NCBI RefSeq assembly: GCF_000425705.1
Contig: NZ_AUDY01000008.1
Span: forward strand, 372,001 to 436,000
Origin: Halobacillus kuroshimensis DSM 18393
Lineage (GTDB): Bacteria > Bacillota > Bacilli > Bacillales > Halobacillaceae
Direction: 5' to 3'
Length of the DNA stretch: 64,000 nucleotides
Shown: positions 17,310 to 25,955 of the stretch, one piece after another
Layout: every line of letters begins with the position of its first letter
Numbering within the stretch: the stretch's first letter is position 1
The notes under the pieces: generated by a model
Told to the model about the DNA's origin: nothing
What the model saw: the letters and a program-made list of their open reading frames with translations, nothing else
The model's database searches: none
Position numbers and translations under genes: made by a program

Positions 17310-18191
17310 TTAATATTCCGTATCTGATTTTCTCAATTTGAATTGGATCATCGTTACAACGATGATCATGGCGAAAAGCACAAAAGACCCAGCTGCTGCA
17401 TAACCGAATTCACTGAATTGAAAACCTTCCTTGTAAATGAAAAGGGCAATGGAAATCGTGCCGTCCAACGGACCGCCATCAGTCATGACGAACGGTTCTT
17501 CGAAAAACTGCATCCAACCAATCAGGGTGGTCACGGTAACGAAGAACGTGGCGTAGCGCAGGAGCGGCAACGTCACATGAAAAAGCACCTGCAAACGGTT
17601 TGCTCCATCCATTTCGGCTGCTTCATAATAGGATTTAGGGATGCCCTGGAGAGCCGCCAGAAAAATGATCATATTGATACCGATCCCTTTCCAAACCGCT
17701 AAGATAATCAATGAAATCTTAGCGATGGTCGGTTCCTGCAGCCATGGGATGTTTTCAACTGTAAGCAGGGAGAGAATATAGTTGAACAAGCCGTATTCCG
17801 TGTTGTATAAATAACCCCAGATCACAGCGACAGCAATGATATTTGTGATCGAAGGCATGTAGTACACGGCCCGGAACATCGTGAAAAGCCTGCTGGTTCC
17901 ATAGTTCAACAGCAAAGCGATGGATAACGAACATATGATGACTAAAGGAACACCAATAACCACGTAAAAGATAGTGTTGAAAATGGACTTGATAAATGTA
18001 TCATCTGCGAATAGGGTTTGGTAATTTTCAAGTCCGATGAAGGAAATCGAAGACCAATCGGCCAGACCTTTCAAGTTCATATCCGTGAAACTGATAAAAA
18101 AGGCAATAAGAATCGGAATCAAACTGAAAAGGGATAACAGGAGAACAGCTGGAGATATGAACAGATAAGGATATCTATTTTTTAATTTCAT
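17310..18191 (-). CDS. Carbohydrate ABC transporter permease (MalF type)
   Basis: The 293-residue partner permease of the CUT1 importer has six predicted helices. The EAA loop EAAEMDGANRLQVLFHVTLP is near residue 190. The N terminus NRYPYLFISPAVLLLSLF is the classic MalF/UgpA beginning. It lies 76 bases after the binding protein gene and just before the MalG-type gene. Confidence 0.9.
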   Translation of the reverse strand: MKLKNRYPYLFISPAVLLLSLFSLIPILIAFFISFTDMNLKGLADWSSISFIGLENYQTLFADDTFIKSIFNTIFYVVIGVPLVIICSLSIALLLNYGTSRLFTMFRAVYYMPSITNIIAVAVIWGYLYNTEYGLFNYILSLLTVENIPWLQEPTIAKISLIILAVWKGIGINMIIFLAALQGIPKSYYEAAEMDGANRLQVLFHVTLPLLRYATFFVTVTTLIGWMQFFEEPFVMTDGGPLDGTISIALFIYKEGFQFSEFGYAAAGSFVLFAMIIVVTMIQFKLRKSDTEY

Positions 18192-18267
18192 GAAAACCCA
18201 CCTACCTTGTTATGACATGGATAAAAGAAGATGGAATGGGGTTCCATTCCATCCTTCCATGGATGTT

Positions 18268-19500
18268 TTATTCTTCAATCAAGCTTTGAGCTTCCTGGTT
18301 GAATTCCTCAAGCTCTTTTTCTACGTCGGCTCCACCTACAGTAATGCGCTCGATATGAGCCAATAGTTCCTGGGCAATGCGTTCAAATTGTTCGGTCTGC
18401 AAACCAGGCTTTGTATTCTCCAGCTGCTCTCCGAATGTTGCATACATCGGATCTTCCTGCATCACTGGATCTTCCCACGCTTCCGTCCGGGAGGGGAGAG
18501 TGTTGGACTCTTCCAACCAGCTCAATTGTGTATCTACATCTGTCATATAGGAAATGAATTTCAGTGCACCTTCCACGTTGTCGGAACTTTCAAAGATGGA
18601 TAGGTTCGCGCCACCCATGCTGGACGTATTCGTTTCTTTGGTCGGCATGACAGCGGTCGCCCATTTTCCTTCTAGGTCCGGGGCCTGATCATTGATGATA
18701 TTGATCATCCAGGGACCACTGAAGAACATCGGTTTCGATCCCTCCTTGAAAGCTTCCACGATGTCTTTGCCTTCCTGTTTCTGACTGATTCCTTCTTCGA
18801 AATAACTGGTATAATATTGCATCGCTTCTTTGAATTCCGGAGAATCAAAATTCAAATTCCCTTCTTCAAGGTCCGCCTCATAACCATTCTGCCATGCGAA
18901 AATGAAAGGGGTGATCTGATCATTTCGATCGATATCCAGACCATACATATCCTCGCCACGGTCCGCTAACGTTTGAGCGGCTTCCTTCAGCTCGTCCCAC
19001 GTTTTCGGTGCTTCTTCATAGCCTGATTCTTTCAAGATATCCTTCCGGTAGTAAATAACCCGTGTATCGGCATACCAAGGGATGCCTACGATCTCGTCAT
19101 CATGTTCCATCGTCGTTACAGAACCATCGAAGTAATTTTCCTTTGCGAAATTCGGATAATCCTGCATATATTCGGATAAATCGAGGAGAGCTCCTGCGTC
19201 TGCGAATTCCGGTACCCATGTTGTGCCCAGCTGGACGACATCGGGTCCATTTCCTGAGGCCACCGCTGTTAACAATTTATCATGGGCTGTATCCCATGGA
19301 ATAGCTTGCACATCGACCGTCAAACCTTCGTTCTTTTCCTCGAAATCTTTACTGAACTGTTTCAGTTTTTTACCTTCTTCTCCCATCGCCCACACCGTTA
19401 CCGTGTTTTTATCCCCTTCAGAGGATGAGCTGTCCGAGCATCCTGCCAACATCAATGATGTCATAACAACAACGATCAACAACCATAGTTTTCCCTTCAC
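18268..19500 (-). CDS. Extracellular sugar-binding lipoprotein of the ABC importer
   Basis: This solute-binding protein (about 410 residues) captures the oligosaccharide for the CUT1 permeases. GTG at 19500 is taken as the start because AGGGGTG lies close upstream; an in-frame ATG at 19527 lacks such a site. The signal peptide ends in a lipobox LAGC, so the mature protein is membrane-anchored. Segment AIPWDTAHDKLLTAVASGNGPD is typical of MalE-like proteins. It is the first gene of the unit and a GAAACGTTTC operator lies 36 bases upstream. Confidence 0.88.
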   Translation of the reverse strand: MKGKLWLLIVVVMTSLMLAGCSDSSSSEGDKNTVTVWAMGEEGKKLKQFSKDFEEKNEGLTVDVQAIPWDTAHDKLLTAVASGNGPDVVQLGTTWVPEFADAGALLDLSEYMQDYPNFAKENYFDGSVTTMEHDDEIVGIPWYADTRVIYYRKDILKESGYEEAPKTWDELKEAAQTLADRGEDMYGLDIDRNDQITPFIFAWQNGYEADLEEGNLNFDSPEFKEAMQYYTSYFEEGISQKQEGKDIVEAFKEGSKPMFFSGPWMINIINDQAPDLEGKWATAVMPTKETNTSSMGGANLSIFESSDNVEGALKFISYMTDVDTQLSWLEESNTLPSRTEAWEDPVMQEDPMYATFGEQLENTKPGLQTEQFERIAQELLAHIERITVGGADVEKELEEFNQEAQSLIEE

Positions 19501-19534
19501 GTAAAGCACCCCTTTTTGAAAAATCAAAGTTTAT

Positions 19535-19546
19535 TGAAACGTTTCG
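19535..19546 (-). promoter_or_regulatory. Palindromic operator upstream of the importer unit
   Basis: TGAAACGTTTCG is the second copy of the local GAAACGTTTC operator, facing the binding-protein gene in the divergent intergenic region. Confidence 0.75.
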
Positions 19547-19688
19547 ATAAATGAATTATAATTTACTTTGTATCCGCTTTCAACTACTTCTTTGATTTTT
19601 TTATAAAATTTAATAAAGGCTTATTTAATAAATAAATAAAGCAGTTGACGGATAATAACGGTGACATTATACTGCGAATATACTTATT

Positions 19689-19700
19689 CGAAACGTTTCA
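19689..19700 (+). promoter_or_regulatory. Palindromic operator upstream of the beta-glucosidase gene
   Basis: CGAAACGTTTCA is the third copy of the local operator, 29 bases before the ATG of the GH3 gene and 143 bases from the divergent copy. Confidence 0.75.
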
Positions 19701-19728
19701 CTAATTCTTAAACTGAGGGGGAACATTC

Positions 19729-21888
19729 ATGGGAGAACATCAACTGAAACACTTATTGGATCAAATGACTGTAGAAGAAAAAGTGGGACAGCTCGTCCAA
19801 TTGGCCACACCCTTTTTCAAAGGAGCTTCCGATCGAGGGGAAATTACAGGTCCGATGGTTCACATGAATATAGATGAAGAAGATATCAAACGTACAGGTT
19901 CAGTACTAGGAGCTTCAGGAGCGAAAGAAACAATCAATATTCAAAAGGTTCATATGGAAGAGAGTCGGTTAGGCATTCCTTTGTTGTTCATGTCGGACAT
20001 TGTTCATGGGTTCAAGACCATCTTTCCTGTACCCTTAGCAATCGGCTGCTCCTGGGATATGGTGCTGGCTGAAAAGAGTGCTTCCATTGCAGCTAGAGAA
20101 GCGGCTGTCGCCGGCGTGCACGTCACTTTCGCTCCGATGGTGGATTTATCACGAGAACCCCGGTGGGGGCGTGTTATGGAAAGCACAGGGGAGGACACCT
20201 TCCTGAACAGCCAATTTGCCCGGTCATTCGTCCGAGGTTTTCAAGGAGATCTGGAAAATGATCCTCACAAAGTAGCTTCTTGCGTCAAACACTTTGCTGC
20301 CTATGGGGCGCCGGAGGGCGGACGTGATTACAATACCGTCGATATGTCCGAATGGCAGCTGCGTGAAAACTACCTTCCCGCCTACAAGGCTGCGTTAGAT
20401 GAAGGTGCGCAAATGGTGATGACAGCCTTCAATATTTTAAATGGTATGCCATCGACAGGGAATGAACCGTTAATGAGGGGCCTTCTCCGAGATGAATGGA
20501 AGTTTGATGGCGTGCTCATTTCTGATTGGGGAGCGGTGAAGGAATTGATCCCTCACGGCGTCGCAGAAAATGAAAAGCAGGCAGCGGAAAAAACAATGAA
20601 GGCAGGTGTCGATGTCGAAATGATGACGTCCTGTTACGTCAATCATGTGGAAGAACTGATCGAGGAGGGTACGTTGGAGGGAAGCACCCTTGATGAAGCT
20701 GTCCTGCGCATCCTGCAATTGAAAAAGAAACTCGGATTGTTTGATAATCCTTACCGGGGAGCGAGTGAACAAGAGGAAGACACCCATATTCTCTCCACTG
20801 AAAACAGGAAAGCTTCCCGTGAACTGGCCGCTAAATCGATGGTACTCCTGAAAAACGAAGGGACTCTACCTCTGCAGAGGGATCAAAAGGTCGCTTTGAT
20901 CGGTCCATTCGCCGACAATACCGATATTCTCGGGCCGTGGTCATGGGGAGGTTCAGCTGATGATACCGTTACCGTTGCTTCCGGCTTCTCCCAATACTTA
21001 TATGTAAACCAGCTCCTAACTTCAGCCGGATGCGGCATTGAAACGGGAACGGACGAACAAATGGAAGCGGCATTGCAAAAAGCAGAACAGGCGGAATCCA
21101 TCGTTGTAGCGCTAGGGGAGCATTCTGATATGAGCGGGGAGGCTGGATGCCGGGCAGACATCCGCATTCCTGAGGTCCAGCTAGAGCTTCTGAAAAAAAC
21201 CAAAGCATTAGGGAAACCTGTCACGGCTGTCCTTTTCAATGGCCGTCCCCTGGATCTACGCGAAGTCATTGAAAACGCCGACGCCGTCATTGAAGCCTGG
21301 TATCCAGGAACCGAAGGCGGGAACGCGCTCGCAGATCTCCTATTCGGCGAAGTGAACCCTTCGGCTAAACTGACGATGTCGATGCCTTATTCCGTTGGAC
21401 AAGTTCCGATTTACTATAACCGTTACAACACAGGCCGTCCTAAAGGTGCACCGGATGCTCAGGAGCGCTATGTATCTCAATATCTCGATATCCCAAATGA
21501 ACCATTATTTCCGTTCGGGTATGGATTGAGTTACAGCCGATTTGAATATGACGAATTTATGATTTCCTCAAAGCGGATCCAACAAGGTGAATCACTGACG
21601 GTCTCTATTCAAGTTACCAACACAGGTGACTATGCCGGAGAAGAAATCGTTCAGTTATATGTCAGGGATCTAGTGGGAGAAGTTGTCCGACCGTTGAAAG
21701 AGTTGAAGGATTTCAAAAAGGTGTATCTCCATCCTAATGAGAAGAAGGTCGTTCATTTCACTCTTACAGAAGAGCAGCTCAGATATTATCATGCGAACAT
21801 GGAACATAAAAGTGATGCAGGGGAGTTTGAGGTTTTCGTAGGACCAAACAGTCGGGATGCACAGTCTGTAAGATTTTTTCTTGATTAA
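19729..21888 (+). CDS. bglX: Glycoside hydrolase family 3 beta-glucosidase (BglX-like)
   Basis: This 719-residue cytoplasmic enzyme (no signal peptide) removes glucose from beta-linked oligosaccharides. The (beta/alpha)8 domain holds RWGRVMESTGED, the KHF motif at 187-189 and the nucleophile Asp266 in GVLISDWGAV. The second domain (about 370-560) and the C-terminal fibronectin-III-like domain follow. It resembles Listeria Lin1840-type enzymes acting on beta-1,2-glucan oligosaccharides, in gene context as well as in motifs such as DIVHGFKTIFP. The linkage assignment is inference. GAGGGGGAAC precedes the ATG, and its own operator lies upstream. Confidence 0.9.
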   Translation: MGEHQLKHLLDQMTVEEKVGQLVQLATPFFKGASDRGEITGPMVHMNIDEEDIKRTGSVLGASGAKETINIQKVHMEESRLGIPLLFMSDIVHGFKTIFPVPLAIGCSWDMVLAEKSASIAAREAAVAGVHVTFAPMVDLSREPRWGRVMESTGEDTFLNSQFARSFVRGFQGDLENDPHKVASCVKHFAAYGAPEGGRDYNTVDMSEWQLRENYLPAYKAALDEGAQMVMTAFNILNGMPSTGNEPLMRGLLRDEWKFDGVLISDWGAVKELIPHGVAENEKQAAEKTMKAGVDVEMMTSCYVNHVEELIEEGTLEGSTLDEAVLRILQLKKKLGLFDNPYRGASEQEEDTHILSTENRKASRELAAKSMVLLKNEGTLPLQRDQKVALIGPFADNTDILGPWSWGGSADDTVTVASGFSQYLYVNQLLTSAGCGIETGTDEQMEAALQKAEQAESIVVALGEHSDMSGEAGCRADIRIPEVQLELLKKTKALGKPVTAVLFNGRPLDLREVIENADAVIEAWYPGTEGGNALADLLFGEVNPSAKLTMSMPYSVGQVPIYYNRYNTGRPKGAPDAQERYVSQYLDIPNEPLFPFGYGLSYSRFEYDEFMISSKRIQQGESLTVSIQVTNTGDYAGEEIVQLYVRDLVGEVVRPLKELKDFKKVYLHPNEKKVVHFTLTEEQLRYYHANMEHKSDAGEFEVFVGPNSRDAQSVRFFLD

Positions 21889-21903
21889 ATCCATCTTCAC
21901 TCC

Positions 21904-21936
21904 AAAACCACATGGAATCTTTCCATGTGGTTTTTT
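21904..21936 (+). terminator. Terminator after the GH3 gene
   Basis: Perfect stem AACCACATGGA / TCCATGTGGTT followed by T6. Confidence 0.92.
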
Positions 21937-22246
21937 AAGTTGATCTTTATAGAATCATACATGCCTATTGATTTATAGGTAAATTACTGAAGAAGGTTCG
22001 CGCAGAGTAATTCCTATCTGCATATTCCTAAGGGGTTGTTTTTGTAGGTGCATATATAAAGGGGGGGTAGAAAAAAACTCCGGTTGGTAATAACCATCGC
22101 TGGTTTGCGATTCAAATGCAAAAGCATCAACCTGAAATACTTTAAAGCTGGCTGAATCTTTCTTCATGAATAATAAGTACCATGTTTTTGTTTATTTTTT
22201 GTAAAAAAACTAGGTTATTTAGTTTTTATATGTATAATAGGGTTAG
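21937..22246. other. Intergenic stretch without a supported gene
   Basis: This AT-rich region holds a minus-strand 64-codon open frame (22167-21973) beginning MKKDSASFKVFQVDAF, which lacks a ribosome site and loses any family resemblance after the first residues. On the plus strand TATAAT at 22233-22238 could be the -10 box for the transcript that enters the hairpin at 22247. Confidence 0.4.
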
Positions 22247-22292
22247 TTATCCTTATCAGTAAAATATTACATGATAAGGATAATTTTTTATT
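22247..22292 (+). terminator. Terminator-like leader hairpin upstream of the zinc-ribbon genes
   Basis: Perfect 12-bp stem TTATCCTTATCA (22247-22258) / TGATAAGGATAA (22273-22284) followed by a T-rich tract. It lies just downstream of a TATAAT box and upstream of the genes, so it may act as an attenuator or simply end a short transcript. Confidence 0.65.
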
Positions 22293-22313
22293 TTTGAGAA
22301 AGGAGAACAAATC

Positions 22314-22337
22314 ATGAAACGCGCGCTTTTCATATAG
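22314..22337 (+). CDS. Possible seven-residue leader peptide
   Basis: GAGAAAGGAGAAC is a strong ribosome site placed correctly before ATG, but the frame reads only MKRALFI then stop. It lies between the leader hairpin and the first zinc-ribbon gene. It may be a regulatory uORF or the stump of a decayed gene. Confidence 0.3.
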   Translation: MKRALFI

Positions 22338-22412
22338 CTGTTTTCTGAAGCTTATACCATACATATCAGCAACGCAGTTTCAGGTGAAAAATACTTAAAA
22401 AGGGATGATGAG

Positions 22413-23207
22413 ATGAAATGTCCACAATGTAACCATGAACAAATATCCGGGAAGTTCTGCGGAGCCTGTGGTGCTCCGTTGGATCAATCCACTCCGGTAG
22501 GAAACGCGGAGCAGGCTGCAACAGCTTCTACCATGGGAAATCAATCAGCCGGATCCGGCAAGGAATCGGTGGAGAAAGTTAAAAAGATGTCGGGAGACTA
22601 TGGTCAAGGAGCTCTGCGTTTTCTAAAGCAGCCTTCCTTAGCCTTCCATACAGGAGAATCGGCTTTTGCTCAAGGCCTTGTCACGCTGATCATCTATATG
22701 GCGGCTTTTTCTATGAGTCTTTATTTCTTAGCTAATTCATTATTCAAGCTTATGGGCATGGGTTTTGGAGAACAGGCTTCTCTCCCGTTCTTCAATATCA
22801 GTTCCAGATTATTTTTAGTTTCTTTGATTGGACTGGTTATTTGTTTGGCTTCTCTGTTTATGATGGCAAGGTTTATGGGGCTGTCATTAACGATTAAACA
22901 ACTAATTGCTCAATATGGCTCCTTAGTCACTCCGTTTGCTGCTATTAACGTGCTGGCCATTGTATTTGGACTTAGCGGGGCCGTGGTTATGACAATGTCG
23001 TTATTAGGGGTTTCCACCACGTTCGTGCTTACAGTGGTACCAGCTATATATATTTATCATAAGGGACTTTTGTTGAATGCGGATCGAAATGTGTTTTATT
23101 GGAGTACAGGAACCAGCTTATTGATTTTGTTTATTTCCTACTTGATTTGGGATTGGATTATTTCGGATATGTTGGATAAAGTCGATTCATTTCTATCCTT
23201 CTTTTAA
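22413..23207 (+). CDS. Zinc-ribbon membrane protein, unknown function
   Basis: The 264-residue protein starts with a zinc ribbon (C3, C6, C16, C19: CPQC...CGAC) and a polar linker to about residue 75. Five hydrophobic helices follow, starting at VTLIIYMAAFSMSLYFLANS. The ATG at 22413 is chosen because the ribbon begins at once and AAAAGGGATG precedes it. The next gene has the same N-terminal ribbon, so the two probably work together at the membrane. The exact role is unknown. Confidence 0.75.
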   Translation: MKCPQCNHEQISGKFCGACGAPLDQSTPVGNAEQAATASTMGNQSAGSGKESVEKVKKMSGDYGQGALRFLKQPSLAFHTGESAFAQGLVTLIIYMAAFSMSLYFLANSLFKLMGMGFGEQASLPFFNISSRLFLVSLIGLVICLASLFMMARFMGLSLTIKQLIAQYGSLVTPFAAINVLAIVFGLSGAVVMTMSLLGVSTTFVLTVVPAIYIYHKGLLLNADRNVFYWSTGTSLLILFISYLIWDWIISDMLDKVDSFLSFF

Positions 23208-23256
23208 TAGTATACAAACGCAATCTATAGAGTTATAGAATAAAGGAGCGGTACAA

Positions 23257-24687
23257 TTGAAATATTGCACGAAATGCGGGGAGAGTCTTGAAAAGAACCA
23301 AACGTTTTGTATTTCCTGTGGATCTAAGCAGATGGAAAATCAACCGGAGGCTCAAGCAAATGTCGGACAGCCTGTTCAGCATCGTCCTCCAAGAAAGCCG
23401 ATGTCAAAGAAGAAAAGAGTCGGGATTTTCTCAATTATTGCTTTAGTCGTTTTATTAACGAGTGCACATTTTATTATTTCATCGGTAACTGATCCGTTAA
23501 AGATCGTTCAGGCAATGGATCGAGCGGTCACTGATCAAGATGCAGAAGCGTTTTTTGATGAGGTGGATGTTAATGAGACCGCATTGATTAATAAAGAGGA
23601 ATATTTATCTTATATTCATTCTTCTGATTGGGAAAGCATGCGAATCCAGTTGACGGAAGGGTTCGAAAGTGAAGATGGGCAAAAGTTTGATTTCTCCATT
23701 TACGAATATGGTGGAGGTAAAGTGTTCACTGTAAAAGAGCATCCTAAGGTGTTCGGCTTGTATTCCACCTATGATATCGAAGCCATCCCCAATCAAGTGG
23801 TCGCTTCTGCAAATGTGGAAGATACGAGTGTTTCCATTGAAGGAGAAACTTTGAAAGTGAAGGGCGTTTCTGAATACCAGGATCTTACTCTGGCCTATCC
23901 AGGAGAGTATGACGTTAAGGGAGAGGCTGAATCCGAGTTCGGAACTTTTGAGTACAGGGGTACATTGAGTGTTTTTCCCAATGAATTAAACGAGTCTGAG
24001 TTAATGATTGATTTTCCAAGTAATTCCTACATCCTGAATACAAATAAAGAAGACGCTATTTTATTTATCAATGGAGAAAGTACGGATAAACCTTTGTCAG
24101 CCTACCCGGAACTCGGGCCGTTTCCCGTAGAGGAAGAAGTGACGGTTCACGCTGAGTGGGAAGATGAAGATGGGAAGACTCATACAACTGAAAAGGTGGA
24201 TACACAATCCAATCTATGGGGGTCAATACCATTATATTTTGAGGAGTTGGAAGCGGAAGAAGTCAATGTAGACAGAGAGCCCGATTCCAATACCTACACA
24301 AAAGAGGATGAGGATAATAGCCAGGGGGAGACTATTGAAAAGGCTGAAGTGGAAGACTTCATGCTGCAGTTTTTGGGGCAGAGCATAGATGCTTTAAATT
24401 CTAAGGATTTCTCCATTGTGGAACCATATTTCAGTGCAGACGGAACTGGTAAAGCAGAATCACGTGATTTTATAGAATCAGGCCGAGTTGAGAGTGAAAC
24501 TTTACTAGATGGAAAAATGCTCAATTTGAAAGAAGTGGACGAAGGTGAATATGAGGTAACCATGAGTGAAACTTATGAAATTGATTACTCAGATGGAGAC
24601 TACAAAGAACCGACTTTTGAAGCGACTTATCTCCTCAAAGAAGAAAATGGTGAATTAAAAGTCGATTCCTTTGTGGAAATCAATTGA
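23257..24687 (+). CDS. TcaA/YvbJ-like zinc-ribbon membrane protein
   Basis: TTG at 23257 follows AAAGGAGC. An N-terminal zinc ribbon (C4, C7, C18, C21) faces the cytoplasm. It is followed by a basic stretch, one transmembrane helix (about 54-75) and a roughly 400-residue acidic extracellular part with repeated immunoglobulin-like or TcaA-type domains. The C-terminal 110 residues look like the NTF2-like end of TcaA proteins. In Staphylococcus TcaA affects glycopeptide susceptibility; a cell-envelope role is likely here but unproven. Confidence 0.75.
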   Translation: MKYCTKCGESLEKNQTFCISCGSKQMENQPEAQANVGQPVQHRPPRKPMSKKKRVGIFSIIALVVLLTSAHFIISSVTDPLKIVQAMDRAVTDQDAEAFFDEVDVNETALINKEEYLSYIHSSDWESMRIQLTEGFESEDGQKFDFSIYEYGGGKVFTVKEHPKVFGLYSTYDIEAIPNQVVASANVEDTSVSIEGETLKVKGVSEYQDLTLAYPGEYDVKGEAESEFGTFEYRGTLSVFPNELNESELMIDFPSNSYILNTNKEDAILFINGESTDKPLSAYPELGPFPVEEEVTVHAEWEDEDGKTHTTEKVDTQSNLWGSIPLYFEELEAEEVNVDREPDSNTYTKEDEDNSQGETIEKAEVEDFMLQFLGQSIDALNSKDFSIVEPYFSADGTGKAESRDFIESGRVESETLLDGKMLNLKEVDEGEYEVTMSETYEIDYSDGDYKEPTFEATYLLKEENGELKVDSFVEIN

Positions 24688-24729
24688 CTTGTAAACATTA
24701 AAGTGGGAGTGTAACCAAACCGATGGGGA

Positions 24730-24757
24730 AAGGTTCCACGTTAAGACGTGGAACCTT
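24730..24757 (+). terminator. Left flanking terminator hairpin of repeat copy 2
   Basis: Perfect 12-bp stem AAGGTTCCACGT / ACGTGGAACCTT with a 4-base loop, but no T run follows. An almost identical hairpin lies at 25169-25196 on the other side of the repeat. Confidence 0.75.
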
Positions 24758-24761
24758 CAAC

Positions 24762-25166
24762 TTGTAGAGGGATTTCTGTTTCTTTACGAGCTTTTTTCTT
24801 TCTTACCGCCAGGAGCGAAAGCCCCTTTCCGTGGCCGAGCTTCCTCGCAATACCTACGCTCGGCGATTTCGGACCACTCGTTCTTTAAAATCGAAAAAGA
24901 CTCTTCTTCACCCGGATCACCCTTGCTGGATGAAGGACAACCTTTTTCATATTCCGGCAGGCAGCCGTCATCAGCGCAGCCCATGCCGTACTTTTGAATC
25001 TGCGAACCTGCATATGGTGCAACCTCTCTCCTCTATATTCTAACGTCAGAACGAGGAGCGTTCGGTGGTGATGCCCGCGGCATTCATCCAACGATAAGTG
25101 GAATGTGACCCCTTTACACGACAATTGGAAAACTCTACCTGGTTAACACAGGCTTTTCCTACAGCA
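24762..25166 (+). repeat. Dispersed structured intergenic element, copy 2
   Basis: It starts TTGTAGAG and ends TCCTACAG, giving short inverted ends (TGTAG/CTACA). It shares long blocks with copy 3: CTTACCGCCAGGAGCGAAAG, a GCCGAGC/GCTCGGC stem around 24834-24866, CACCCTTGCTGGATG, TATTCCGGCAGGCAGCCGT, and TTTTGAATCTGCGAACCTGC. The large inner hairpin of copies 1 and 3 is deleted here (GTGATGCC joins directly to CGCGGCATTC). Open frames inside it are chance. It lies between convergent genes. Confidence 0.8.
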
Positions 25167-25168
25167 AA

Positions 25169-25200
25169 AAGGTCCCACGCTATATCGTGGAACCTTTTGA
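25169..25200 (-). terminator. Right flanking terminator hairpin of repeat copy 2
   Basis: AAGGTCCCACG / CGTGGAACCTT with one mismatch, flanked by A5 and TTTT. It serves as the terminator of the minus-strand SDR gene and is a near-duplicate of the hairpin at 24730. Confidence 0.75.
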
Positions 25201-25202
25201 TT

Positions 25203-25955
25203 TTATTTGGCGTTCGTGAAGCCGCCGTCGATGCGGACCACTTCACCATTGATATACTGTGCTTTCGAAGTCAGCAGAAAGTTGACAAGCTCGGCCACTT
25301 CTTCTGGTGTTCCGAGCCGCTTTTGCGGGATGCCTGCTTCTGCACTTTTCTTCATTTCCGGATTCGCCTCAAAGTAAGAAGCGACCATTGGTGTTTCGGT
25401 CGGACCTGGGGCTACGGCGTTGATCCGCAGGCCGTCTTTGGCATATTCGGCCGCCATACTCTTCGTAATTCCTACAAGGGCGTGTTTCGTAGCCGAATAC
25501 GTTACAACCGTTGTCTGTCCGATGACTCCGGCACTGGAAGCGGTGTTTACGATAGCTCCTCCGCCGTTTTTAATCATTACATCGGCAACATAGCGGATGC
25601 CGTACATGCTTCCCATTAAGTTAATATTGATAATCTTTTCAATCTCTTCGATATCTGTATCTAAGTAATACTTGCCGCTCCCGGAGATGCCGGCGTTGTT
25701 GAAGAAGTAATCGATGGTACCGAACTTCTCGACAGTTTCATCGACATATTTTTTAACTTCCTCCGCTTTGGAAACGTCCGCCTGTACAAAAATCGCGTCA
25801 GGACCGATTTCCTTCACCAGTTTGACGGTTTCCTCTCCGGCTTCCTCGTTGACATCAACGACGGAAATGTTGACACCTTCCTCTGCCAGTCTCAGTGCAG
25901 CGGAACGGCCTAGACCACTGCCGCCTCCTGTAACAATTGCAACTTTACTCATCAT
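25203..25955 (-). CDS. Short-chain dehydrogenase/reductase
   Basis: This classical SDR of 250 residues has the NAD(P)-binding motif TGGGSGLGRS at 9-18, the NNAG motif at FFNNAGISG, and the catalytic Ser-Tyr-Lys in NTASSAGVIGQTTVVTYSATK. Asp in VVDVNE after the second strand favours NAD(H). The C-terminal YINGEVVRIDGGF is standard. The first of two adjacent ATGs (25955) is best placed behind AGGAGG. It is similar to hydroxybutyrate or glucose dehydrogenase-type SDRs; the substrate is unknown. Confidence 0.85.
   Translation of the reverse strand: MMSKVAIVTGGGSGLGRSAALRLAEEGVNISVVDVNEEAGEETVKLVKEIGPDAIFVQADVSKAEEVKKYVDETVEKFGTIDYFFNNAGISGSGKYYLDTDIEEIEKIININLMGSMYGIRYVADVMIKNGGGAIVNTASSAGVIGQTTVVTYSATKHALVGITKSMAAEYAKDGLRINAVAPGPTETPMVASYFEANPEMKKSAEAGIPQKRLGTPEEVAELVNFLLTSKAQYINGEVVRIDGGFTNAK

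Noticed and set aside
21973-22167. Minus-strand frame starting MKKDSASFKVFQVDAF, reminiscent of PhzF-family N termini (KVFQVDAF)
   Set aside because: Resemblance stops after eight residues, there is no ribosome site, and the rest shows no PhzF motif. It is too little to call a gene fragment.
24784-25124. Several 60-80 codon frames on both strands
   Set aside because: All are inside repeat copy 2 and are broken in copy 3.
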